A stretch of 64,000 nt of DNA, taken from Dastarcus helophoroides. Taxonomy: Eukaryota; Arthropoda; Insecta; Coleoptera; Bothrideridae. The position numbers and the translations under genes are program-made. The notes under the pieces were generated by a model. That model was given only the letters and a program-made list of their open reading frames with translations. It searched no databases and was not told where the DNA came from. The DNA lies in contig CM053325.1 in NCBI GenBank assembly GCA_028583605.1, positions 48,616,987 through 48,680,986 of the forward strand, read 5' to 3'. Position 1 is the first letter of the stretch. Every line of letters starts with the position of its first letter. This document shows positions 1 to 9,680 of this stretch, piece after piece.

Positions 1-2460
1 ATATTTTAGCTTGAAATCGAAATTAAAATTAAAATATCAAATTTTTGAAACAAATAAATCCTACTTCCAAATGAAAAAGTCATAATTTTGACAAGTCTTA
101 TCTATTTTAAAAAATTCCCATAATTTCGAGTTTGTCCTTCAACACTGGAACTTAAACTCTAATTTCGCGAAAAATGTTGAAAGTTCAATTTTAGATTCAA
201 AATTTTTGCTTCAGTTTATAAATTGATGCTTTAATTAAAATCAAAATTTTCAGAGAACATATTCTAATGTTCACTTTGAGGTAACATTTTAACTTTAAAG
301 GCCAAATATCTGAAAAACATTTTTTAGAAAACTCCAATAATCGTCCTTTAGTATTTTTTCTGAATTTGGATTTTAATCACAAATTTTCGACCTTAGAATT
401 TCGAAAATGTGAAGTTATATAAAAAAACACAATAGAAATTTTGTAATATTGATTGTTTTATAAAAATTTTGATTTGAACATTCGAAGTTTTGGAGCGAAA
501 AATTGAAAATTTTATCAGCCTTTTTTTAACATTTTGACTTTTTACACTGTTTTTAGAAATTTCACAAGTTCTTACTATTTTCTCAAAATTTTAATTTTAA
601 AGTGTACAACTTTATTTCTTAAGGTTAAAAATGTTGAGTATTAATTTGAAATTTCGTCTTATTTGTCGAAATTTCGAGTTTTCTTCAAACTTGTAAACTT
701 TGAATTTAAAATCACGAGATTTAAATGTGAAGAAGAAAAAAGAAATTCCAAGTTCCAAGACGTTTCTGATGTCTGATATCTGAAAAAACAGAAATAATCA
801 GTAGGCAAACAAATTGTTTTTACCATGTCTCATGAACGGATACCTTCGATATGCAGAACATATTTTGGCAGTCTCGAAGGTGTCCGCTTAAGAGAGATTT
901 CAATCTATATGTGTAAAAAATCGAAATGTTGAGTTTAACGTAAATATTTAGTTAATAAAATGAAAAATTGAAAATATAAACTTGGAATTCTGTATGAAAA
1001 ACAGAAGACTTTAAGAATAAACTGAAAATTTTGAAAATTGGGTGAAAATGCCACAAGGTGAAATTTCTAGTTTAAAGTCAAAATATCATAAAAAGTGCAA
1101 GAACATTTTTGGAAAAAACACAGCTTTTGATAAAAACCAAAGCAAAAGTTTTATTCAAAATTTAAATCTTTGAATGATACTTTCGAAAAAATCAAAATTA
1201 ATTGAAAAAAAGAAAAACCAAAATAAAAAAATATAAATAAAAAATAAACAACAAATAAAAAAACTAAAGCGAAATTGTAAATGTACTCACAGTTTTATAA
1301 AAAGGTCGATATTTCTAAAAAAAAAGGTCAAAATTTGGAGTTTGAAGTCGAGAATTAGAAAATACCCACAAAAATTGAAAGTTTAAACAGACTTTTAGGA
1401 AAAAAATCATATTTACGTATCTAAAGATGTTTCAACAATCAAAATGAACAGCATAAAAATAAAGTTAAAGTATGTAATTTCAAAACCAAGGAAACAAGCA
1501 AAAATTGTTTGAAGTTTGAACATAAAAGTTTATTAAAATATTTCAAGGATTATATGTTTATACAGTCAGCATTAATTTAATAATTTTTTTTTTCATTTTC
1601 AGGTTAATGCAGTACTTTCAGTATTATAGTAACAATTTTAGAAAAAAATTAACTTTAAGGTCAGATTTTTGGAAAAACTGAACATATCTATAGAAAAAAT
1701 GTCGAGTTTTAATCTCAAAACTTAAAAAAACAAATAAAGCAATAAGAAAAAAGTGAATCTAGAAAAAGCCAAAATTTGGTAAGAGTCGAAATTTATAAAA
1801 TAAAGCCATATAAATCAAAAATTTCGAAAAAAGAACTCCAAATTTTGATTTAAAAGTCGTAACTTTGGAATAAAGAGACAGAGAGCAAGAAATGTTTAGA
1901 AAAAATTAGCAAGTGTAACTTAAAATTATAAGATACGAAACAATGCTTTGATTACAGTGTCCGGCATATGTATGGATCATTGGCTATAATATTTTTAAAA
2001 ATGTTTTTCCAAAAAAATATTTCAAATGAATTCTTTGGATTAATTATATATGTGCCATTTTCCACTCACCTTGATTTTGTTTTCTCTGATTTTGTTTGTT
2101 GTTATAGTAAATAACATAGAATTTTCAAATTACATTCGTATTTTATTAGGTTTTTTGGAATCAGCATGACTTACTTCCTGCATTCGGTGATATCAATTTG
2201 ATAGATGTGAAGAATTTCGAGAAATAATAAGTTGATAATTTGCTGATTCCTGTTGTTAATTTTTTAATGTTACTTTTACACATATTTAAGCAGCTAAAAA
2301 AGTGTCTTTAAATCATTTTTTTAAATCATGAGATTTAAATTGAGAATGTTAATAAAAGTCAAAATTTAAAGAATGTCGAATTTTTTAAATTTTCTGTTGT
2401 TTTTTTTAAAAAGAAAAATAAATGCTTTTCGCTTTGAAGTAAATTGAAAAAACATAAATG
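1..2460. repeat. Degenerate AT-rich repeat field
   Basis: No coding signal is seen. The stretch is built of loosely repeated short phrases around AAATTT, TTCGAAA and GAAAAA, with stops in every frame. It looks like an old, heavily mutated AT-rich repeat of the kind that recurs through the window. One embedded patch (about 825-905) has pogo-type wording: GTGTCCGCTTAAGAGAGAT resembles the end of a pogo/Tigger element. No partner end was found. Confidence 0.5.
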
Positions 2461-2477
2461 GTCACGTTAAACATATA

Positions 2478-2905
2478 ATCCATACTCTTTACAACTCACT
2501 CAATGGAGTTTAGCATCCCTGAGTACATATAGCCGGTGGCAGATATACTCTGCCGGTAAGCACGATTCTTCTCAGGCAGCATTCAAGATTTACAAGACGC
2601 AAGAGCTTGTGCAAACAATTCAGTTATTCAACGAAAGTTAATGACAAAACAAATCCACCTGTAGAAGAAACTATATATAGCTTACTTTTGTAAAAATTTA
2701 CTTTATTGTAAAGGACTATCCGCTGATTTTAATTTGATATTTTTCCCATCTATTATTCTCGCATTTATATTCGTTATTTTAATACTCATTTTATTGTCCC
2801 TTTTGTGTGTTATTTTTGTTACATTGTTATAATTATCCGAAGTAAATTATTTCCTTCCGAACTGTATTCAAAATGTCCTAGTGCTCTTGTTTCAGTGACA
2901 TTTTA
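2478..2905 (+). repeat. Dispersed repeat, copy 1 (pairs with 6386-6690)
   Basis: This stretch matches 6386-6690 in the same orientation. Shared pieces include AACTCACTCAA, the block GGTAAGCACGATTCTTCTCA, a TTCAACGAAAG block and a CATTTCCTTACGAAC-like block. Copy 2 starts exactly at the right end of the TA-flanked element 4593-6385, so this copy shows roughly what the site looks like without that insertion. No ORF is conserved between the copies. Nature unknown. Confidence 0.6.
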
Positions 2906-4320
2906 TTCGATATATATCAATTAATAAATGCAATAATTTTGCTTATGTAATATCTGTACAAAGTTTCCTTTTTTCTTCTTCTTCATTTGATGAAATTTTC
3001 GTGACGTTGTACGAACTTTACAATCTAAAAAAAAGTAGTAGTATCTTGGTAAACAGAAAATTTTGCTACATTTTGCCTACTTGCTCACGAAAAAAAATGA
3101 GTTTTAAAAGAAGCGAGTTTTGTCCACTCGAAATTCTTTAAATGTAATATTAAGATGATTACGAAAGATCAGATCTTGTTGACAACTGCAATATTTGCGA
3201 TTTTTCCTATTTTTAGTTTTATTGCAATTTTTTTTGCAATTTAAGTCAAGAATGCAATTATTTGTTAATTTTCTAAAATTTTCCATCTATCAGTAGTAAT
3301 AGTAATGACATTTTTAACCCTTACTGTCAGAAATTCTTCAATATCCATAATTTTTATTATTTCTTGTTTTAGTTATTGTTAATATCGGGCACATAGCCAG
3401 GATTTTCGTTCGGAGGTGGAGCAACTCTCTTTTTTTTTATTTCGATAGCAAAGAAAAATAAATTTCTCACCTCGAAAATCAAAGAGCAATATTGCAAAAT
3501 TAAAAAAAAGGTTGAATTATTAAAATAATAAATGCCTTTGTTTTTTTACTGCCCATGTGGATATTTTTTACGTTTGTCCAGTTTCCAACCTTAACTTCAA
3601 AATTTTGGCTACAATATAGAAACTGGAAAGTTCGACTTGAGTCTCAATATTTAAATCTTTCCAATTTAATTTAACAATTTCCAATTTTTTTTTAGAATTA
3701 TCCGGGTTTTTCTCGATATACTTACTTTACAAATGAATTTTCAACTTTTCAGAGCAGCATCAAGTTTCAAACCAAAGACGAAATTAGGAAAATTCGTTAT
3801 TAAAGATGAAATTAAGAAATTTAAATGGCAGTTTTCATTTTCACTTGTAATTTCGAATTTTGTCGAATCGTTGAATTTATTTAAGAAAAAAATAAGGTGA
3901 ATCTGAAAGTTTACAGGGAAAGTGGAAATTTGGAGAAAAATGAAAATAATGATAAAAGAAAAAAAATTAATAAAACAAAATCGAGAAGCTTCGAAGTAAA
4001 AGTCAAATTTTTTAAATTAAAATTAAAAATATTAAATTTAGACCAAACATTTTTCTATGACGAAAAAGTTTCGTGTTTAAAGTCAAGTTTTCAAAAAAAA
4101 ATAGAAATGTTGTGATTAGGATTAAAATTTAAAATAAAATTAAAAAACAAAATTTTTATTTTAAAGCTCAAGATTTAGAATGAAAAATTAAAAGCTGAAA
4201 TTTCGAAATTTTTAGAAAAATTTAAAATATAAATAAACTGAAAATTTTCGGAAAATCGAAATTATAAAATCATTTTTATCGAAATTTCAAGTTTAAAATT
4301 TGAAATGGCAAAATAAAAAG
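2906..4320. other. Intergenic, AT-rich; one short TE-like motif
   Basis: No gene is seen. At about 3386-3440 the wording CATAGCCAGGATTTTCGTTCGGAGG resembles the GGCGTAGCTAG-type head found at 7113 and, inverted, at 56805-56865. It is followed, as in those cases, by a degenerate AT array (about 3590-4320). A 72-codon open frame at 3897-4115 is Lys/Phe/Asn-rich array sequence and is not called as a gene. Confidence 0.4.
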
Positions 4321-4321
4321 A

Positions 4322-4355
4322 TAACGGCCTACGAGCCAAAGGTTGCCGATCGCTG
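4322..4355 (-). mobile_element. Solitary hAT-type terminal end
   Basis: Read on the minus strand the segment starts CAGCGATCGGCAACCTTTGG and continues with CTCGTAGGCC. That is the typical wording of a hAT-superfamily terminal inverted repeat. No matching other end with an 8-bp target duplication was found upstream, so this is probably one surviving end of an old element. Confidence 0.4.
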
Positions 4356-5285
4356 GAGTAGAGAATTCTGTGATATGTATTTTATGTAGAGGTTCTGTAT
4401 AAGATTTCGGTGGCTGCTAGTTTAAAAAAAAGCCAAGCCTTCCACCACGCAAAATTGTTGATGTGAAATAATTTTTGTTTCAGTGAAAACATTTTATGTT
4501 ACAATTGATGCAATATATTTTTTTATACTTAGGCGTTGGAATTTTTATGTGCATTTGATCTATTTCAAAGCCCCTTTAAATATAAGCTAGTATACAGGTT
4601 GAACCAAATTTGATTTTCACTACAGGGATCTCGTAAACCATTGGAGATCCAAGGAAGCTTAAATGGGAAAAGTAGTGCAGAATTTAATGCCTACATTATT
4701 CCGCTGAGAAGACAATTGAATTCAAATTCTTCTTGATTTTATTTAGAAAAAACTGAAAATCGCCATTTTAAAAAATCAGCTGAAACTTGTTTATTTGAAG
4801 TGTGAAAAAATTAAAAAAATGTAAATAGCTGTTTTTTAAGGCCTTTTCATTGGTGTACAATATTTTTTTCTAAATTCAACTGTTTCCGAGAAAATAATGT
4901 CAACTTCGTTATTTCTAATGAATGAGGATTTTATCATTTTCGAATTAGGCATATTTTTCTGATTAATTTGATATATAACATGCTATACTTCAAATATGGT
5001 AAATTGGGTTAAATGAACTAATTTTTTATTTTGAAACAAAAAAATTATAGTAGGCAATGCAAGTAATAATAAAAATACAGTTCCTAATAAAGCAATAATT
5101 ACTAATAAAAAACCAAAAATATTATAACAAACTGAATATTATTGAAATATTTATTAATAATCGTAGCGTGCATGATTCCCTTTAAATTAGGTAATTCTCA
5201 GAACATTCTAAAGGCTTTATTAAGGACGACTTTCTCATGACTCATACGCAAGTGTACGTTCTAGACTTCTCTAGAGATCAAATAT

Positions 5286-5660
5286 TGTAACGCAATGTAA
5301 ATAGATGGAATAGAATTTAAAATAGAATTGTATAATTTAGTAAATAAAAAAAAGTTTCTACAACAATCTGATAAGGGGAAAGCGGCCGCGATAACGAAAC
5401 AAATGGCAGATAAGCGTTCCAGAAATTTCGGCAAACGATAAGCCTTATCTGCCGAAAAGTTCTAGAAGCCGGGGCAAAAATTATAAAAGGCGGTCAGCTT
5501 TCCCTCGAGTCAATCAGTTAGAAGTCAGTGTAGTTAGTGGGTTAGCAATTAGTAAATAATAAGTAAGTTACTGTTCAGTTGAAGTATGCCGAGTTAATTT
5601 GGTAATAAAGTTGTGTAATTCACACGTGGTAATCTATTCGAACCGATAAAGCCCGTAACA
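5286..5660 (+). mobile_element. Solo LTR of a retrotransposon (Ty3/Gypsy-like)
   Basis: A 375-bp block begins TGTAACGC and ends CCCGTAACA, the TG...CA ends of an LTR. It is flanked by the 4-bp direct repeat ATAT (5282-5285 and 5661-5664). It is much more GC-rich than its surroundings. It contains a promoter-like set: TATAAAAGG at 5482-5490, the arthropod initiator TCAGT at 5514-5518, and an AATAAAG poly(A)-type signal near 5604. No internal coding region or second LTR is present, so it is the solo product of LTR-LTR recombination. Assignment to Ty3/Gypsy rests on target-repeat length and layout only. Confidence 0.75.
5416..5518 (+). promoter_or_regulatory. LTR promoter with heat-shock-type and GATA-type motifs
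   Basis: A perfect three-unit heat-shock element, TTCcaGAAatTTC, lies at 5417-5429, and a two-unit TTCtaGAA at 5460-5467. GATA-type AGATAAG/CGATAAG motifs lie around 5370, 5407 and 5437, the last within the 13-bp palindrome GATAAGCCTTATC. TATAAAA (5482) and initiator TCAGT (5514-5518) follow at the spacing of an arthropod core promoter. Stress-responsive transcription is an inference from motif content alone. Confidence 0.55.
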
Positions 5661-6385
5661 ATATTTTAAGATGGATAATGTGAGAGTCATTTCTAATGTT
5701 AGATTGTTAGATATTTCATGTTGCACGCATGCAATACATTCAATATTAAAAGAATTTTTGTAAAAATTGCCGATAAAATTTTTAAAACATCTAGACTTTA
5801 CCAGAGAATTATGCCATTTAAGAGGGTGCATGCACGTTAAGATTATACTTATAACTGTTTAAATATTGCACAGTTTATTACAACATTTTTAGTTTTTTAA
5901 TAATTATTTTTACGTAATTAGGTACTGTACACTTACGTGGTTCTGTTTGAAAAATAAAATTTAGTTCATTTAACCCAATTTACCACATTTTAAGTATGAC
6001 ATGTCATATATTAAATTAATCAGAAAAATATGTCAAATTCTAAAATGATAAAATCCAGTACGGCGTCCATAAGAAATAACAAAGTTGACATAATTTTCTC
6101 GAAAACATTTAAATTTAGAAAAAGTTAACGCACATCAATGAAAAGGCCTTAAAAACTAATTACACTTTTTGAATTTTTTAAATCGGAATTCAAATGAACA
6201 AGTTACAGCTGATTTTAAAAAATGGCGATTTTCAGTTTTTTCTAAATAAAACCAAGACGAATTGAAATTCAATTGTTTTCTCAGCGGAATAATATTAGGC
6301 ATTAAATTCTGCACTACTTTGCCTACTTAAGCTTCCTTGCATCTCTGATAGTTTACGAGATCCCTGTAGTGGAAATCAACCTGTA

Positions 6386-6690
6386 TAACCATTACAACTT
6401 AACTCACTCAAAGCAGTTTAAAAACCCTAAGTACTTTTAGTGACAGGTATATTCCATCGGTAAGCACGATTCTTCTCAGGCAAGTAAATGAAGGTGGCTG
6501 AACTCTTGTACAAAATTGAAACCACAGGGGCGAAGTCTGCTGAAAATGTTTCTTCAACGAAAGACACCTAAACAAAATTAAGTCTTTATTTTAAGAAAAT
6601 TTATTCCGCATTTTATTTAACTTTTTTGTTTTATTTTTGAAATGATTTTCTTGAACAAATCATTTCCTTACGAACCGTAGATATATTTAA
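6386..6690 (+). repeat. Dispersed repeat, copy 2
   Basis: Second copy of the repeat at 2478-2905, starting at the TA of the inserted element's right end. It shares AACTCACTCAAAGCAGTTTA-like wording, the GGTAAGCACGATTCTTCTCA core, and the CATTTCCTTACGAACCG block near its end. Confidence 0.6.
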
Positions 6691-6809
6691 ATCAGAATAA
6701 AATAAAATTTTGAGTGGTGGAAGGGTCGGTTTTTTTTAAACGAGCAGTCACTGCGTTCCCGTCACAGAACCTATACACAAAATGTATAGCACTTAATTCT
6801 TAATTCTCT

Positions 6810-7112
6810 GTTAGAAAATAAATCTATTGAACCAAGATTAACGAAATTTGAAAAATTAATGCAAAGAAAAGAAATTGCTTTAATGTTAAGGCGTTTAACT
6901 TGAGTTACTTTGATAACAATTTTTTTGCATGACCCACGTACAACTTTGTTTATAGTAACTCTTAGCCATGCAATACATTTTCTGAATGCATTTTACTCGA
7001 AAACGGTCAATTATATCGAGGTAAGGTAAGAGTAACTTTTTTACGTAAAAAAGCCCTACTAAATGACTTTAACCTTAGAACATTAAGAAAATCGAAAATA
7101 ACAAAATTAAGC
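6810..7112. other. Intergenic, nothing recognised
   Basis: About 300 bp of AT-rich sequence with no supported gene, repeat pair or motif. Confidence 0.4.
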
Positions 7113-9680
7113 GCCTCATAGGCGTAGCTAGAATAGGGCAGGGTGGGGCGCTTGCCTCCCTCTAGTTCATGCGGCAAACCGCAAAATTTATGTATTCAAC
7201 TGGGGGACCAAACATTTTTTTCAGCTTTCAAATTCATTTTTTCTTTGAAATATTTTTTCGAAATTTCGACCTTTTTCTCAAAATTCGTATATTTTTTACA
7301 AAATTTGTTTTTTTTTTGTTTGAAATTTTGCATTTATTCATAAAAGTTCCACTTCTTTTATCAAATATGACTTTATTAAAATTTCAAGTTTTTATTTAAA
7401 AGTTCGTCGTTTTTTTCCAAAATTTCGCCATTTTTGGAAATTCGACTATTTCTAAAAATTTCGACTTTTTTTAATCCTGCAATTTTTCAGTCTATTTAAT
7501 AAAATTTGCCTTTTCCTCGGAATTTGGTCGATCTTCTGATAAAAATTATATTTCTTTGAAATTTAAAATTTGTTTGAGAAAATGATGAAAAAATTTTCTG
7601 AAAGTCTCAATTTGTTTGTCAAAATTTCTACTGGACATTTTCTGACGCTACATGAGACAACGTAGGGGGCTTGTCTTTCTCTGAGTCCAGTAGTCAAGAG
7701 AAAGTAAATATTCATCCAGGAAATTTCCATTTTTTTCTTAAAATTAGCTTTTTTTCTTAATTTCGTTAAAATCTGGCCCCTTCTGGAAAATTTTAAATTT
7801 TCACTAAAAAATTAAACACTTTTAGATCTTTGTCGTAGAATTTCGATTATTTACCACTAACTTTTTCTCAGAGTTTAGATTATTTTTTCAAAGTGTCGAC
7901 TCTTTACTTAAATGTTTATTAATTTTATTTAAAATTTATTAAATTTTCTTAAAATTTCACTTTCTCTGGAACATTATAAATTTTTTGCCTTTTTCGAAGT
8001 TGTCTCGAAATTTTGTTTTTTTTTTAATTTTCTGAACATTTAGCCATTTTTGAAAATTTAGAATCTGATTTTTTGGAAATTTTGATTGGTTTCTGTTTCA
8101 TGAAATTTTCAACTTTACTCAATATCCGATATTTAATTTTTTTTGGTAAATTTGTTTTTTTCCTAAAATTTCTCTAAAATAGTCCTTTTCCTAAAATTTG
8201 CCTTTTCCTCAGAATTCGATTTTTTCGAAATTTCGATTTTATTGTCAATTTATACTTTTTGAATTTTGTTTAAAAATTCCTTTGTTATTTCGAAATTCCG
8301 CAATTTTCGTTAATATTTCGTCTTCTTCAACAAATTTGCACTTTTATCTCAAAATGTAATTTTTATGGTTCTGAAAATGTTTCTCTCTAAATTAGATCGG
8401 AATGTTAATAAAAATGATGAAGAAAATATTTTTATTTTTTTATTTATTTTAGAGAAAGAGATTTCTTATAAATTCAACGTCTTTACTTAATTTTAAATTT
8501 TTTGAGAATGCGATTTATTTTCTCAAAATTTCACCTTTTCAGAAAATTAGACCATTGAAAATTTAATCTTTTTTCAAATTCTGGACATTTTTCAAGCTTC
8601 TGTGAAAGGTTAGCTTTTTATTTTTAATATGATTTACTGAAAACTTCTACTTTTTCAATTTTTTTTTCCTTGAAATTCGTCGTTTTCGAAATTGCTAGTT
8701 TATTATCGAAATTCCTATTTTGATCTTAAAATTGAATTTTTCCTTGAAAAGAAGAAATATTTTCTAGAAAGTGGGATGTTTTTCCTTAATTTCTCTAAAT
8801 TGTACGTAAAATTGTAATATAAATCTTGTCCTCTGAAACCAAGAAAGATTAAAAACACAACAAAGTTTGCTCTAACGCGTTTCGATAGGCAAGCTATCAT
8901 TCTCAAGAGATACTGGGGACAAAATTTGTATTTCAATTTTTGAAGATAACCAAGGATCAATCCGTTTCACTAGATTGTACGTATTTTTTAAAAATCGTCC
9001 GTTTTGTGAATTATCTGCTTTTTCTTAATTTCTTTTTTAAATTTGATTCTCAGTGATTTCAAATTATTGTTAGAAATTCATCTTATTCAGAAAAGTTTGA
9101 CTTTTATCTCAAAATTCCATTATATTCTATTTCTGAACGTTTCCATCTAAAATTGATTTTTTTTTGAAAATTTCTACTTTTTCACAAAATTTGTTTATTT
9201 TTTAAAATTCGATCGAAATTTTAATAGAAATCTAAGCCTAAGAACAATATTTTTAGGAAATTTTGAGAACAAAATTTTCTGCAAATTTCAAGAATATGCT
9301 AACATTTAAATAAAATAAAAATTCTGAGAGAAATATTTTGGAAAGTTGTATTATTTTTTAATTTAAATTTAACTTGTTACGGAAGTTGCCACTTTTTTCA
9401 CAAGAATCGATCGTTGAAAAGTTTGTCCTTTTTTGAAATTTCTTCTTTTTTCAAATATTGACATTTTTTGAAGTTCTCAAAATGATTTCTTCTCAAAGTT
9501 TGGCTCTCTTTCGAAATTTCGACTTTAAATTTGAAAATTCGATCTCCTTAGTTCGTGTAGTTTTCAAGTGAAAAAATATGTACATTATTACTTATCCGGA
9601 AGATTTCCTTTCTTATCCATGAATTTTTCGGAATAGTTGTTGCCCCCCCCTTGAAGGAAATCGCCCATACATCTCCTCCT
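7113..9680 (+). repeat. AT-array repeat unit with GC-rich head and tail
   Basis: The unit opens with GGCGTAGCTAGAATAGGGCA and a GGGGCGCTTGCC block. It then runs through roughly 2.4 kb of phrases like TTTTCGAAATTTCGACTTTTT and closes with TTGCCCCCCCCTTGAAGG (about 9642). Similar heads are seen at 3386 and, inverted, at 56865. The interior has no sustained reading frame; short open stretches at 7143-7399 are Phe/Leu-rich array translations. It is probably an old non-coding transposon with internal expansion. A Penelope-derived palindrome (8811-8972) is inserted in it. Confidence 0.45.
8811..8972. mobile_element. Penelope-derived palindromic remnant (partial)
   Basis: Left part (8811-8912) is the Penelope-like terminal repeat also seen at 27937, 37530 and 60857: CTCTGAAACCAAGAAAGATT, then TCTAACGCGTTTCGA, then AAGCTATCATTCTC. 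Directly after AGAGATA it switches to GGGGACAAAATTTGTATTTC...GATAACCAAGGAT, the reverse complement of the outermost part of the same repeat. It is therefore a head-to-head pair that has lost the inner half of one arm. No coding sequence is present. The hammerhead core in it is mutated (TTGAGAA instead of CTGAAGA). Confidence 0.65.

Larger units (their letters stand above)
4593..6385. mobile_element. TA-flanked long-TIR element (non-autonomous)
   Basis: The ends are TACAGGTTGAACC... and ...TCAACCTGTA inside a TA dinucleotide duplication (4591-4592 and 6386-6387). Left arm (4593 to about 5035) and right arm (about 5945 to 6385) are reverse complements over roughly 440 bp, including ACGAGATCCCTGTAGTG, AAAAGGCCTT and GTTCATTTAACCCAATTTACC. 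Nothing between the arms looks like a transposase. The TA target and ACAGG end suit a Tc1/mariner-type or other TA-targeting element, an inference only. A solo LTR (5286-5660) sits in the middle. Confidence 0.65.
4359..6809. mobile_element. Outer inverted-repeat element, interrupted
   Basis: Arms at about 4359-4462 and 6700-6809 are diverged reverse complements. Left reads GAGAATTC...AGGTTCTGT...TTTAAAAAAAAGCC...CCTTCCACCACGCAAAATT; the right arm read backwards gives the same order. No transposase reading frame lies between the arms. The interior is occupied by a second inverted-repeat element (4593-6385), so this is the oldest layer of a nest. It could be a non-autonomous DNA transposon; no target duplication was identified. 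Confidence 0.5.

Noticed and set aside
5382..5389. GCGGCCGC (NotI site) suggesting cloning vector
   Set aside because: It lies within a well-formed LTR with target duplication and no other vector sequence is present.
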